Shown: positions 18,721-28,398, numbered from the stretch's first letter. The stretch is 64,000 nucleotides of DNA from Oceanospirillaceae bacterium (GCA_013215445.1 JABSRA010000001.1:1-64000); one strand, 5' to 3'. The notes: generated by a model not told the origin, from the letters alone. Numbers and translations are program-made.

Positions 18721-18908
18721 TAAACTGGTTATTAATCTGTCTGTGATATTAGACCGGAACATCACGTGGCTTAATGGTCTGAGACTATAAGCGAGTTATA
18801 GAATCTTCCTTTCCTAAAGTATTTTCTAGTTTTTAATCTCTAATGAAAATTATTCTTGTCTGTGCTCGCAAGTCTTGGGTAGAATGCCTGCCCGCTATTT
18901 AGAGATTG

Positions 18909-19787
18909 ATGATGAAACTAATAATTGGTTGTTTGGCCTTTTTAGGCTACTTTTTTAATACTATTTTTTGGGCGACGCCTCTAATATTATTAGCGCTACT
19001 TAAATTGATACCACTTCCTTTTAGCCAAAAAATACTGAGTTATTTAATTGATGGCTGTGCAACATGCTGGGTGAGGGTGAACACTTTTAATCAATTAATA
19101 CTCAGCCCCCTTAAAATTGATGTGGTTAATATGCCGACATTATCCAAAGAGCAGTGGTATATGGTTGTATCTAATCATCAATCTTGGGTTGATATCTTTA
19201 TTTTACAGCGGGTTTTTAGCCATCAAATTCCATTTATGAAATTCTTTTTAAAACAACAGTTACTGTTTGTACCTATTGTTGGGCTGGTATGGTGGGCTTT
19301 AGACTTTCCTTTTATGCAGCGTTATAGCAAAGCTTTTATCGAAAAAAACCCTCATCTCAAAGGTCGTGATATCGAGACAACCCATAGAGCCTGTCAAAAG
19401 TTTAAGCACAAGCCAGTAAGTATGATGAATTTCGTTGAAGGGACACGATTCTCTAAGCACAAAGCGACTGAGCAGCAATCGCCATACTCAGAATTATTAT
19501 TACCTAGAGCAGGAGGCTTATCATTTGCTATTAATGCCATGGATGGTGTCATTGATACGATTCTGGACGTGACCATTTGTTATCCTGATGGTATCCCCTC
19601 CTATTGGCAGTTTATGTGTGGCGAAGTTACCAATATTAAAATCGATATCCAATCTCAACAAATCACTACTGAAATGGTCGGTGATTATCAAGGTGATTTG
19701 CAATTCAAAAAAACTTTTCAAGCTTGGCTTAATCAGCTATGGCACCGAAAAGCGGAGACTTTAGTCCAATTAAAAAAGTCTCAATAA
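18909..19787 (+). CDS. PlsC-type lysophospholipid acyltransferase (YihG-like)
   Basis: This is a membrane-bound acyltransferase that probably acylates lysophosphatidic acid or a related lysolipid. The catalytic NHxxxxD motif is NHQSWVD near residue 89, and the acceptor-binding motif is FVEGTRFS near residue 173. An N-terminal hydrophobic segment of about 35 residues anchors it. The size (about 292 aa) and the long spacing to the C-terminus fit the YihG/YcsR-like branch rather than house-keeping PlsC. The start is ATG at 18909 or 18912, since TTG at 18906 is less likely. It stands alone in an AT-rich region and is flanked by related direct repeats. Confidence 0.88.
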   Translation: MMKLIIGCLAFLGYFFNTIFWATPLILLALLKLIPLPFSQKILSYLIDGCATCWVRVNTFNQLILSPLKIDVVNMPTLSKEQWYMVVSNHQSWVDIFILQRVFSHQIPFMKFFLKQQLLFVPIVGLVWWALDFPFMQRYSKAFIEKNPHLKGRDIETTHRACQKFKHKPVSMMNFVEGTRFSKHKATEQQSPYSELLLPRAGGLSFAINAMDGVIDTILDVTICYPDGIPSYWQFMCGEVTNIKIDIQSQQITTEMVGDYQGDLQFKKTFQAWLNQLWHRKAETLVQLKKSQ

Positions 19788-19920
19788 ACTAAGCCTTTTA
19801 TCACCTTATAATTCAAAGGCTCAGTACCTAGACTATCCTCCCCGACATCATCGGGGAAAAGTGTAGATTAATTTAATGTTGTGGCCATGGCATCTTGGTA
19901 AGTATTCTTTAATTCTCTGC

Positions 19921-19980
19921 TATAAAAAGTGCCAGCCTGTCCTAAAGCATTCGCTCTAAAGCATTCGCTGATAAATACAG
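19921..19980. repeat. Right copy of the imperfect direct repeat flanking the acyltransferase gene
   Basis: Related to 18661-18720 in the same orientation. It abuts the family B element that begins at 19993, so it may instead be an outer part of that element. Confidence 0.4.
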
Positions 19981-19992
19981 CGGCTACTTAGA

Positions 19993-20373
19993 GAAGCAGC
20001 GAACAAGTCCTAGAACCCCAGGCGTACAGGATTATTGGTGATTGAGGCCATAGCGAGCGACCAGCTGGTTGCCAATATGGATCTTGGCACATAGACTTTG
20101 CATGAAGCTAAGAGTCTGTGCCCGGCGAAAGCCATTAATCAAGCGCACGAACTCTGCTGTTCGCCTCACTAGGTGCTTAGGTTATAAAGAAAGATAAGAG
20201 CCGACAGAGATGAAATCTTGTTTCATCTGCATTTACTTGGTCAGAACGCTGGTAAAGGACTTGCCATTCACCTCCACTCTTCCCCGGATCAGCGTACCCT
20301 AATGGGTATTGACCGCTTAGACTTTCGTTATTAAAAGGCACAAGGTACATCTGGGGACATATTCGCGACTTCC
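19993..20373 (-). mobile_element. Inverted-end miniature element, family B, copy 1
   Basis: This ~380-bp non-coding segment has inverted ends: GAAGCAGCGAACAAGTCC at the left, and at the right GGGGACATATTCGCGACTTCC, whose complement is GGAAGTCGCGAATATGTCCC. Its reverse complement shares exact blocks with 61914-62181, in the same order: TGAATGGCAAGTCCTTTA, AGCGTTCTGAC, TTAATGGCTTTCGCCGGGCA, CCTCAATCAC, AATCCTGTACGCC and GGACTTGTTCGCTGCTTC. It is longer than copy 2 because of extra sequence between blocks. No intact ORF is present. It accounts for most of the 690-bp gap between the acyltransferase and the next chemoreceptor. Confidence 0.7.
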
Positions 20374-20479
20374 CTAGGTTATCAATTTCGAGCAGTTACA
20401 CAAATACTGTTCCAGCCTCGGCGTTAATAAACGGGTCACTGGAGCATCAAGTCTGAGCCAGTGCATATATTTAAGAAGC

Positions 20480-22021
20480 TTAGGAGAAAGTACCGCTTAA
20501 CCTTCTGACGGCCTCTGAACCCTCTCTTACGCTCTTCCCCGCCAACTGTGTCTGTTCAGCTAATTTGGTATTCCCTACAGAAATTTCTTCGATGGTATTA
20601 ACACTTTCGGATATTTGTTCTGCCACTAAAATTTGTTCTTTAGTGGTCGCAACAATTTGTAACGAAGCCTCGGATACCTCAGATACAATCCCGATAACGC
20701 TATTCATCGCCTCCTCCATTAAACCACTCTGTTGATGACTTTTTCGAGCCTGACTTTGACTCGTTTGCATCATTTCATTCCATTTAGCGAGGGTCCCTTG
20801 CAGGCCATTCACTGATTCTTTAATTTTAAGCGTGGCATTTTGTGTTCTGCTGGCCAAAGTTCTGACCTCGTCTGCGACTACCGCAAAGCCACGACCTTGT
20901 TCTCCCGCCCTGGCAGCTTCGATAGCAGCATTTAGCGCCAGTAAATTAGTCTGATCTGCGATCCCACTTATCTCTGACATAATAGTAGCGATACTATCCA
21001 CTTCATCGACCAACGTGGTGACAGAGTTTGCGGCCAGTTCAGCGCTATCTTGCATTTCTCCTATGGTTGTCCGGCTATCTTCAATAATTTTGATGGTGCT
21101 TTTGCATTCCTTGCTAACATCTTCAATTCTCTGTTCAGAACTGACGGTGCTACGACTAATTTCTTGTATAGAGTAGGTCATTTCAGTGATAGCCGAGGAT
21201 AACTGTTCTATATGTCCCGACTGAACAACCAGTCCATCTAAGGTTTTGCTTGATGACTCCGCCAATTCAGCGGCGGTTGTGCTAAGGCTTTTTCCATAGT
21301 CATCACTGCGACCAAGCACAGTACTCAACCTTGCCTGAGACAGCTTTTGTGCATAATCGGCGATTGACTCTAAACCTTTCCCAGAATAGATCAGACGCGA
21401 AGGGCTATCAATACTGTTTTTAAGCGTCGAAATGTAGCCAGGCAGTTTAAATATTTCATCTCGGTAAATCGCAAAAAATGCAATCACTAGCAGCGCCTGT
21501 AAACCAACACTTTGCAAACTTTGAGTAAAGTAGTATTGACTAACACTAATGAGCAGTAGCACAGCGATAAACACGCCGTGCTTGAATTTAGTCCCCTCGC
21601 TACGAATACCGAGTGATTTACCATTGTTGATGTTTTGGTAGAGAGTTTGGGCATCCTTGATCATCTGGGCAGTAGGCAGCGAGCGAACGGACTGATAGCC
21701 TGTCACTTTGCCTTCTACCTTAACTGGGGTAACGTACGCATCCACCCAATAAAAACGACCATCTTTACAGCGGTTTTTTACCATGCCACGCCAAGATTGA
21801 TTGCTTTTAAGCTTGGCCCACAAATCTTCAAAAGCAGCGGAGGGCATATCTGGGTGACGAACAATATTGTGATGCTGACCAATTAGCTCTTCCCTAGTAA
21901 AGCCAGAAATCTCGACGAACTCATCATTCACATAGGTAATATCACCGTTTAAATCCGTCTCCGATACTAACTGTTCAGATTGCGAAAAAAACACTTCCTG
22001 CTGATTTGAACTGATACTCAT
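20480..22021 (-). CDS. PAS-domain methyl-accepting chemotaxis protein (Aer-type)
   Basis: This is a chemoreceptor with a cytoplasmic N-terminal PAS domain (about residues 15-125; [51 protein letters not shown]). Two hydrophobic helices follow (about 148-190), then a signalling domain with the tip [20 protein letters not shown]. It has no periplasmic sensor. The layout matches energy or redox taxis receptors of Aer type, where PAS binds FAD or haem; the cofactor cannot be read from sequence. No che genes are adjacent. Confidence 0.94.
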   Translation of the reverse strand: MSISSNQQEVFFSQSEQLVSETDLNGDITYVNDEFVEISGFTREELIGQHHNIVRHPDMPSAAFEDLWAKLKSNQSWRGMVKNRCKDGRFYWVDAYVTPVKVEGKVTGYQSVRSLPTAQMIKDAQTLYQNINNGKSLGIRSEGTKFKHGVFIAVLLLISVSQYYFTQSLQSVGLQALLVIAFFAIYRDEIFKLPGYISTLKNSIDSPSRLIYSGKGLESIADYAQKLSQARLSTVLGRSDDYGKSLSTTAAELAESSSKTLDGLVVQSGHIEQLSSAITEMTYSIQEISRSTVSSEQRIEDVSKECKSTIKIIEDSRTTIGEMQDSAELAANSVTTLVDEVDSIATIMSEISGIADQTNLLALNAAIEAARAGEQGRGFAVVADEVRTLASRTQNATLKIKESVNGLQGTLAKWNEMMQTSQSQARKSHQQSGLMEEAMNSVIGIVSEVSEASLQIVATTKEQILVAEQISESVNTIEEISVGNTKLAEQTQLAGKSVREGSEAVRRLSGTFS

Positions 22022-22625
22022 TATATCTCCCCATATAGATTGAAAATCATTTAACCATTGTTCAAATTAAGCAAAGAGGTATAGAGGTATAAAGGTAAAA
22101 ACTTTGCATTTGAACGGCTCTGCGGCAATATCAGACTCTATTTCTGCTAAAAAACTTAAGCTGGCTGCTCTGGAACACCCCGGTGATCTCAGACATGTCT
22201 AAATTATGATCTAATAACCTGGAGCTATTAACAATAGCTTTAAATCAGCGCAAAGCAAAAAAAAGAAAGAAAAAGAAAGAAAAAGATAAAAAAAGAAAAA
22301 ACGTCCATATAACGACGGGTCAAATAACGATGGCGCCAATACCCCAAACGAGTACAAGTTATAAAAAGTTACCTACCTTAAGTATTTGAAAAATTATAAA
22401 ATGCGGCTGTCCTTCTATTTATATTATTTAGCACAGGTAAAGCGAGACTATAAATAATGAAACACCGGCGCATGAAAAAAGCATAGGGCGCAATGTCCTG
22501 TAAATACCAGAAACAGCTAGGGATTATTGACTATTTTATTTGATTCCAAGGCCATCCATCTATTAGTAATGGTAAATATGCCGTAAAATTTACAGTCGTT
22601 AATTTTTGCCCATCTTTGGAATTAC
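22022..22625. other. 604-bp intergenic region with a purine-only tract
   Basis: This gap separates the divergent chemoreceptor and YitT-family genes. At 22252-22301 it holds about 50 bases that are almost pure A and G (repeats of GAAAGAAAAA), with a single C and a single T. Two related ATAACGA motifs follow at about 22310-22332. No ORF or RNA gene is recognised. Promoters for both neighbours must lie here. Confidence 0.5.
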
Positions 22626-23474
22626 ATGAATATAAATACCTTAAAAACAGAAGCCATTAACTGCCTATTTATAAGTTGTGGCTGTAGCATATTGGCATTA
22701 GGAGTCGCTTGGTTTTTCGTCCCCAATGGGTTATTGACCGGTGGCAGTGCGGGTCTATCATTACTGTTACATTATATAACCTCTTATAATGTAGGCAGCA
22801 TAATGATTGTTATTAACCTGCCCCTATTATTGCTCGGTTATAAATACCTTGGAAAAATGTTTACTCTGCGGACGATTTTCACCATTTTACTGGTCTCCTT
22901 TCTGATCGACTTCAGCATTGAAGTGCTAGAGGTACAGGCTTTTGTGGTTGATCCTGTTCTGGCGAGTATTTTTGGTGGAATATTTATAGGTCTTGGCTTA
23001 GGTTTAGTCATTAAAGGCAACGCATCTGCCGGAGGCTCTACGATTATCGCCAGCATCATTTCTTCAAGAAGTGAGATTAAAGCATCCAGTGTTATTTTAT
23101 GTATAGACTCGATTATCATTGTATCCGCACTGTTTGTTTTTGATGACAGGGCCAATGTTTTATGGAGTATTGTCAGTATTTATGTGACCACCAAAATAAT
23201 AGATTTTATTCTAACCGGTAGCTTAGACAAAAAAGTCGTTTATTTGGTAACCAATAAAATCGATTTATTCAAGCAATTGATATCTGCAGAGCTCGGTCCC
23301 CACGGCACTATTTTGCAGGGACATGGCTTAGAAAATAATGAAGATAAAAGAATGATCCTAATTGTGGTAGAGGTGAGTAAGCTGCAGGTTTTAAGACAAA
23401 TGATCAAAGATAATGATGAAGAGGCCTTCTTGATCATAAGTGAAGCGAACGAAATGTTGGGTAGGGGTCATTAG
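22626..23474 (+). CDS. YitT family membrane protein (DUF161/DUF2179)
   Basis: This is a multi-pass inner-membrane protein of unknown function. About six hydrophobic helices cover residues 12-200 (including ALGVAWFFVPNGLLTGGSAG and GLGLGLVIKGNASAGGSTIIA). A soluble C-terminal DUF2179 domain follows (KVVYLVTNKIDLFKQLI, GPHGTILQGHG, RMILIVVEVSKL, FLIISEANEMLGRG). The GG-SAG motif early in the chain is typical. The 282-aa length agrees. It is a single gene with no operon partner. Some family members have been linked to small-molecule or aromatic transport, but this is not secure. Confidence 0.9.
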   Translation: MNINTLKTEAINCLFISCGCSILALGVAWFFVPNGLLTGGSAGLSLLLHYITSYNVGSIMIVINLPLLLLGYKYLGKMFTLRTIFTILLVSFLIDFSIEVLEVQAFVVDPVLASIFGGIFIGLGLGLVIKGNASAGGSTIIASIISSRSEIKASSVILCIDSIIIVSALFVFDDRANVLWSIVSIYVTTKIIDFILTGSLDKKVVYLVTNKIDLFKQLISAELGPHGTILQGHGLENNEDKRMILIVVEVSKLQVLRQMIKDNDEEAFLIISEANEMLGRGH

Positions 23475-23824
23475 TGGATCAACGAGAAGGCGCTATCCAC
23501 TTTAATAGCCAGTACGACTAGACTTTGGATACCTGCTGCGAGTCAACTGCTGAAAAACATCCGCTTCTGCCCCGTAGCTATAGCGTCATAGATTGCTTTT
23601 TCAATTAATTTCAGCCATTCACCATTTGCACATGCATTTTTAATCACTGCTATTTAGGGAAAAGTTAGCCACTTTCCCTAGCATTTGATAATTTTATAGA
23701 TAAAAAATATCAAATCATCCTAATTTTAGTGACAGAGGCTGCAACTCCCTTATATTGCAGTTACAGCGGTTTACTATATTTATGCTGAAGTGACAGACAG
23801 ATTTATTGCTTCTGGAAAAACTAA

Positions 23825-23938
23825 AGTACCGACAATCATATCGGCAAAACTGCCGCTTCCTGCTATCGCCCCTTGCCTATTATCCCTATAGGCAAAGCTG
23901 CAGCGTCCCCCTATCGCCCCTTACCGACATCCCTTTAG
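23825..23938. repeat. Imperfect 48-bp tandem repeat, about 2.4 copies
   Basis: Units 23842-23889 and 23890-23937 align as CGGCAAAACTGC / AGGCAAAGCTGC, CTATCGCCCCTTGCC / CTATCGCCCCTTACC and ATCCCTAT / ATCCCTTT. A partial unit (TACCGACAATCATAT) precedes them. The repeats lie in the 735-bp gap 23475-24209. That gap also has a hairpin at about 23656-23680 (AGGGAAAAGT / ACTTTCCCT) that could end yitT transcription. No gene is visible in the gap. Confidence 0.7.
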
Positions 23939-24209
23939 GAAACATCACCAAAAGCGCAGCTGGACTACGACTATAAATCGAAAAACTAGAATAACACCCG
24001 CAGCCGCCATCTAGATCAAAAGTCTGAGCGGTCGTCAATTAAGTCACTCGTGGAACGATGGTTTTTGATGAACTTACTATCCTTAATTCAGTCCTTTATT
24101 AGCGCTTAGTGAAAAGACGCAGAATCTATCTGTCTTATACAACCCTAGTCATATTTACTGAGCTATAGTTTAAGCAAACTTATTATTCACTTAATCGCCG
24201 GAGAACATA

Positions 24210-25106
24210 ATGAATGCTCAACAGATTAATGACACTCTAACCACTGATATACCTCAAGAAGCTTTCGACTGGTACGATGAATACGCACACGGAGATATTG
24301 ACCGTCGCACCTTTCTCAAGCGCCTCAGTGCCATTGGTTTGACTGCAGCGGCGGTATCTGGTGGGCTGATCCCAAATTATGCATTAGCTGAACAAGTTTC
24401 TTTTAATGATGCTGATATCAAAGCAACCTATGCTACCTACCCATCTCCAGGAGCTTTTGCTGAAGGCCGCGGATACTTAGTTACACCTACAGACGTTAAA
24501 CCCGGCACCCCAGCGGTACTTGTCGTACATGAAAATAGAGGACTTAATCCATACATTAAAGATGTAGCGCGTCGACTGGCCAAACAGGGATATATCGCAT
24601 TCGCCCCAGATATCCTCCATTCATTAGGCGGTTACCCCGGTAATGACGATGAGGGGCGCTCCATGCAAAAGTCCCTTGATCGAGCCAAGGTTGAGCTGGA
24701 TTTTATCCACGCAGCCAAATTCCTTAAGAATCATCCACTGAGCAGTGATAAGCTAGGTGTAGTAGGATTTTGTTTCGGCGGGTACATCTGTAATATGCTG
24801 GCAGCACGAGAACCTGAACTGCTAAGTGCCGTGGTACCCTACTACGGAACTCCCGCTAAAAAAGCCTTCATTAAAAACATAAAAGCTCCGCTTTTATTAC
24901 AATTCGCTGAATTAGATAAACGAGTCAATGGTTCTTGGCCCGATTACGAAACACAGCTCAAGGCAATCAAGGCCAATTATAAAGCTTATGTGTACAAAGG
25001 GGTAAACCACGGTTTTCACAATGATTCGACCGCGAGATATAATCAAGTCGAGGCAGAACTATCATGGGATCGCACCTTAGACTTTTTTAAGAAACACTTA
25101 GTTTAG
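24210..25106 (+). CDS. Dienelactone hydrolase family protein with Tat-type signal (YghX-like)
   Basis: This is an alpha/beta hydrolase predicted to be exported by the Tat pathway. The N-terminal RRTFLKRLSAIGLTAAA (about residues 31-47) is a twin-arginine motif and hydrophobic stretch, with cleavage likely after YALAEQ. The nucleophile elbow is GFCFGG (Cys near residue 186) and the catalytic His is in VNHGFHND. A conserved acidic residue lies in FAELDKRVNG. It resembles YghX/carboxymethylenebutenolidase family members, but the substrate is unknown. GGAGAA lies upstream of the ATG. It stands alone. Confidence 0.9.
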   Translation: MNAQQINDTLTTDIPQEAFDWYDEYAHGDIDRRTFLKRLSAIGLTAAAVSGGLIPNYALAEQVSFNDADIKATYATYPSPGAFAEGRGYLVTPTDVKPGTPAVLVVHENRGLNPYIKDVARRLAKQGYIAFAPDILHSLGGYPGNDDEGRSMQKSLDRAKVELDFIHAAKFLKNHPLSSDKLGVVGFCFGGYICNMLAAREPELLSAVVPYYGTPAKKAFIKNIKAPLLLQFAELDKRVNGSWPDYETQLKAIKANYKAYVYKGVNHGFHNDSTARYNQVEAELSWDRTLDFFKKHLV

Positions 25107-25567
25107 CTAGAATAAAACTCTCTTTCTATCAATGACTGCATAGCAATTTACTATTTTATCGCTGGTTTATGCTGTCATATAGTGAGAGAGTTGTTAATAA
25201 AATCCACTTCTGTACTTCCACTGACTCCATTAATTGCTTCATTCTTCAGCTGTTTAGCTTCAAAAAAACGTATCAGCAACACTTAAATTTTATCGACAGT
25301 GATGAATTTGTGTATCACTGCGCTGAGCAATTAAGAAAACATTTCCGGCGACAAGTACAGAGTAGCTTCTGTCTACGAAGCGGCGCTATTCAGCGATAAT
25401 TAATCGGCCGTTTGCTACAGTATTTGACGCTTGATACTAAGGCTGGTCGCTAACAAAACGATGAAACACTGCATACACGTTTGATGTTTGATGCATATCA
25501 ATAAGCTTGCGCTGGATAAGGGTAAAGTAGTAATGGACGATTAGTTATTAATATAAGGACAATCTAA
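25107..25567. other. 461-bp intergenic region
   Basis: It contains no recognised gene. One 76-codon open frame (25169-25399) has no ribosome site or family resemblance. The YdcH promoter must lie at the right end, and AAGGA sits before the YdcH start. Confidence 0.5.
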
Positions 25568-25813
25568 ATGAGCTTAGTAAAACACGATTTAGTACATGAA
25601 TTTCCGGAACATCGAGAGGCGATACACACTCTAAAAATGAGTGATGCTCACTTCGCCAATTTATTCAAAAAATATCATGAAGTCGATCACGAAGTGCACC
25701 GCATCGAAGAAGGTGTTGAAACACCTAGCGATACCTACACTGATACACAGAAGAAACTGCGCTTACGTTTAAAAGATCAATTACACACTATCATCTTAAA
25801 ACACTCCGCATAA
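25568..25813 (+). CDS. YdcH family protein (DUF465)
   Basis: This is a small all-helical protein of 81 aa, predicted to form a coiled-coil pair. The family pattern is clear: LVHEFPEHREAIHTLKMSDAHF, FKKYHEVDHEVHRIEEGVETPSD and KKLRLRLKDQLHTII. The function is unknown, and family members are often stress-induced. It has a good AAGGA ribosome site and its own hairpin terminator 17 bp after the stop, so it forms a monocistronic unit. Confidence 0.9.
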   Translation: MSLVKHDLVHEFPEHREAIHTLKMSDAHFANLFKKYHEVDHEVHRIEEGVETPSDTYTDTQKKLRLRLKDQLHTIILKHSA

Positions 25814-25829
25814 ACACCACAGCTAATGA

Positions 25830-25849
25830 AGAGCCACAGGCTCTTTTTT
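25830..25849 (+). terminator. Rho-independent terminator after ydcH-like gene
   Basis: A 6-bp stem AGAGCC / GGCTCT with an ACA loop is followed by a run of six T. It lies 17 bases after the stop codon. Confidence 0.9.
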
Positions 25850-25920
25850 AGTTGCTGATACAATCAACCCCAGAACTCCTGTGGAGCTAATGGCACATTC
25901 ACTGTATATAGCCAGTGCCC

Positions 25921-26490
25921 TCATATTTTGGCAATTTCCACATCAGGCAATTCATCCAGCACATGCTGATAGTTGCCAGCGCTAGTTAAGACATTAACCA
26001 CCACCGGCAATGGCTCAACCCAAATTTCAGCTAAATCAGCCTCGCCTGAGTTGACAATAGCAAACGCCAATTTTTCAAATGGTGGAGTAAATTGTGCGTC
26101 AACCCCCTCTTTATTACCTCTTGGGTCTAGACGAAACCAACCAATATCGTCCAAAAACACCGCGTTTAAGCCGTGCAAACAGTAAAGTGGTTGATCACCT
26201 CCAAGGATCAAGCGTTGATAACATAAACCAGTAGCAATACCATTGGCGCGTAATAATGCCGCTAACAAATGGCTCTTTGCGTAACAAAAACCGGTTGCGT
26301 GTTTTAACACATCAGATGCTTTGCAAGTCACTGGATTTAACTGATAGTCAGAACTGTGTTTGATCTGATCGCGAACAAATTCAAAACAATGTTTCACTAT
26401 CCCAGTCTGGTCATCTAATCCTAATGCTAAGGATTTTGCTTGTTTAAGTACCTGCGGATGCTGCCAATCTATATAGCCCGGATGTTGCAT
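25921..26490 (-). CDS. Transglutaminase-like cysteine peptidase domain protein
   Basis: This 189-aa protein is built around a transglutaminase core. The catalytic Cys is in HATGFCYAKSHLLAALLRANGI, the His in CLHGLNAVFLD and the Asp in WFRLDPRGNKEG. The N-terminal helix (FEFVRDQIKHS) is also typical. No signal peptide is apparent, so it is probably cytoplasmic. Bacterial members are usually peptidases rather than cross-linkers; the substrate is unknown. It is separated from the DJ-1 gene upstream by a family A palindromic element. Confidence 0.85.
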   Translation of the reverse strand: MQHPGYIDWQHPQVLKQAKSLALGLDDQTGIVKHCFEFVRDQIKHSSDYQLNPVTCKASDVLKHATGFCYAKSHLLAALLRANGIATGLCYQRLILGGDQPLYCLHGLNAVFLDDIGWFRLDPRGNKEGVDAQFTPPFEKLAFAIVNSGEADLAEIWVEPLPVVVNVLTSAGNYQHVLDELPDVEIAKI

Positions 26491-26503
26491 GCAATGCCGT
26501 GAA

Positions 26504-26618
26504 GATAGCGCCGCTAGTTGTTTTTACAGACTTTTTTTCGATTGAATGCCGTTCTGGTGTGACCGGTTGATTGAGAAAGAAAAGTCTGTAAAAACAAGGA
26601 ACAAGCTAGAACACGAGC
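26504..26618 (+). mobile_element. Palindromic miniature element, family A, copy 2 (best preserved)
   Basis: This is a 115-bp element with perfect 17-bp internal inverted repeats: TTGTTTTTACAGACTTT at 26518-26534 and AAAGTCTGTAAAAACAA at 26581-26597. The arms continue imperfectly inward (TCGATTGAA / TTGATTGAG). It ends with ACAAGCTAGAACACGAGC. A full-length match in reverse orientation lies at 16149-16262 and a weaker one in the same orientation at 51418-51522. There is no coding capacity. RNA from it would fold into a long hairpin between the DJ-1 gene and the transglutaminase gene. Confidence 0.75.
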
Positions 26619-26770
26619 TATTGGGTGCAATATCCGGGATAGGTCGAATGCGCTAAATATTGTTGCATATCGATAATAAATAGTCTCTTTTGGGTTACTC
26701 ATTGTACTAATAAAACTTAACCTACAAGCGACCCGATAACCGGACACTTTTAGTGCCTAGAACTAGATTA

Positions 26771-27352
26771 CTAAGGGTTAGTCTGCCTGTCAAACTCCAT
26801 TTGTCGCGCTGTTTTTATCGCCAGCGCTTCACTGTATAGCTTACTCACCAAATGCAAACTCATGTCGATCCCCGCTGAAATCCCAGCGGAGGTAACTACT
26901 CGCCCCTGATCGACCCAACGCACATTTTCCATTACTTGCAATGCGGGAAATTGATCGCGTAGCTGATCGATATCGCCCCAGTGAGTGGTGACTTTGTGCT
27001 CGGTTAGTACTTGCGCTTGCGCTAGCAGAAATACCCCTGTGCACACTGCAGCGATGCTATTTACTTGGGTGTTTTGTTGGGTAATCCAGCGTATCACTGC
27101 GCTGTTTTCGAGTTGCTTATCATGCACACCACCGGCGACTATTAGCGTATCAAGAACCGGATGGTTATCGATATTGTATTTCGCTAATACTGAAAAACCG
27201 CCGCGGGCGTTAACCGGCTGGCTTTTTTCACTGATCAAGAAAACATTAAAAACCTCGCCTTCCACGAGTCTATTGGCGGTGCTAAATACTTCAAACGGAC
27301 CTGAAAAATCTAATACCTCAGCATCATCGTAAATAAATATACCAATATTCAT
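26771..27352 (-). CDS. DJ-1/PfpI family protein
   Basis: This is a single-domain DJ-1/PfpI protein of 193 aa. The reactive Cys sits in the elbow AAVCTGVFLLAQA. Beginning MNIGIFIYDDAEVLDFSGPFEVF and the LIVAGGVHD strand match the GATase-like subgroup closest to GlxA N-terminal domains and isonitrile hydratases. Exact activity is unknown. It follows the GlxA-type regulator on the same strand after 68 bp, so the two similar folds may be functionally paired. Confidence 0.88.
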   Translation of the reverse strand: MNIGIFIYDDAEVLDFSGPFEVFSTANRLVEGEVFNVFLISEKSQPVNARGGFSVLAKYNIDNHPVLDTLIVAGGVHDKQLENSAVIRWITQQNTQVNSIAAVCTGVFLLAQAQVLTEHKVTTHWGDIDQLRDQFPALQVMENVRWVDQGRVVTSAGISAGIDMSLHLVSKLYSEALAIKTARQMEFDRQTNP

Positions 27353-27420
27353 GGTGCTCTCCTACTTAAAAATCTGTACTTTTTAACCTGACTAAGCCGA
27401 ATATTAAGCTGACTTTTGGG

Positions 27421-28398
27421 CTAGATCTTGGCTGTGCTGTTTTTAAAGCTGGCTGGCGGAGTTTGGTTATACTGCTGCCAGATGCGGCGAAACTGGCGCA
27501 CATCGTTGTAACCAATTTTCATCGCGACTTGCTCAACACTCAGCCTATTCTCACCCAGTAGTTGACGCGCTAGGCTCATCCGTAATTGCTGCAAATAGCC
27601 TTTACAACTAATCTTGGTATTGGCCTTAAATATCCGCGCCAAATGCCTGGGACTGCAATAAGCTAAGGCCGCTAGCTCTTCAATCCGCCAATCTTTGCTA
27701 GGGTGTTTTTGCAATTGATCTTGTACATTGTGTACCCCTTGATGCAAGTGATTACGATAGGTTAACCAGGGCGATTGTGCGGGCTCTTGTAAAGTGCGTC
27801 GTGAAAACAACACTAAATTACGAGCGACTTGTGCCGCACATTCAACACCGCTGGTCTGCTCGACAAGATACAGGGCTAAATCTATGCCCGCCGTTACTCC
27901 CGCACTGGTATAAAGTGCGCCATCTTGCACAAATAATCGGTCGCGCTGTACTTTAGCACTCGGCACTAACCTTTCAAGATCCTGTAAGTGAGAGTGGTGG
28001 GTAGTACATTGTCGATTCTGTAGTGCGCTTCCTCTGGTGAGCAGCAACGTGCCTGCGCAGACACTGATTAACTTGGCGAAACGCTCATAGTTTTCTAACC
28101 AGCGAAGCGCTACTTGTATATAGTCGAGATCAAAATCAACACATGCTCCCTCTAACCCGGGTAGCAATAACCAACTGCCGACAGGCACTTCATCGGGTAG
28201 AGGGGCCACATTGATACTCAGTCCGATACTGGTTTCTAACTGTGCTACCGGCCCAATAAAATGTAATTGATAATGAGGCTGGGCAAAACGACTGGCAAAA
28301 TTGAACACCTCAGCGGGCCCCGCTAAATCTAACATCAGCAAATCGGGAAGCAACAACATATAGATATTAATTCGAGAGTGCCGCTTACCCTTATTCAT
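27421..28398 (-). CDS. GlxA-family transcriptional regulator (DJ-1 domain plus AraC HTH)
   Basis: The N-terminal DJ-1/PfpI-like domain (about residues 12-185; LPDLLMLDLAGPAEVFNFA, ISVCAGTLLLTRG) joins a C-terminal AraC helix-turn-helix pair (about 215-320; DWRIEELAALAYCSPRHLARIFKA and LSVEQVAMKIGYNDVRQFRRIWQ). These regulators often control catabolism of nitrogen compounds. Its start overlaps the end of the EamA gene by 8 bp, suggesting that the exporter and regulator are co-expressed. The ligand is unknown. Confidence 0.93.
   Translation of the reverse strand: MNKGKRHSRINIYMLLLPDLLMLDLAGPAEVFNFASRFAQPHYQLHFIGPVAQLETSIGLSINVAPLPDEVPVGSWLLLPGLEGACVDFDLDYIQVALRWLENYERFAKLISVCAGTLLLTRGSALQNRQCTTHHSHLQDLERLVPSAKVQRDRLFVQDGALYTSAGVTAGIDLALYLVEQTSGVECAAQVARNLVLFSRRTLQEPAQSPWLTYRNHLHQGVHNVQDQLQKHPSKDWRIEELAALAYCSPRHLARIFKANTKISCKGYLQQLRMSLARQLLGENRLSVEQVAMKIGYNDVRQFRRIWQQYNQTPPASFKNSTAKI

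Noticed and set aside
25169-25399. 76-codon plus-strand open frame
   Set aside because: No ribosome site or recognisable motif; composition is not convincing for a protein.
26514-26747. 77-codon minus-strand open frame
   Set aside because: It is formed largely by the family A palindromic element and its flank.
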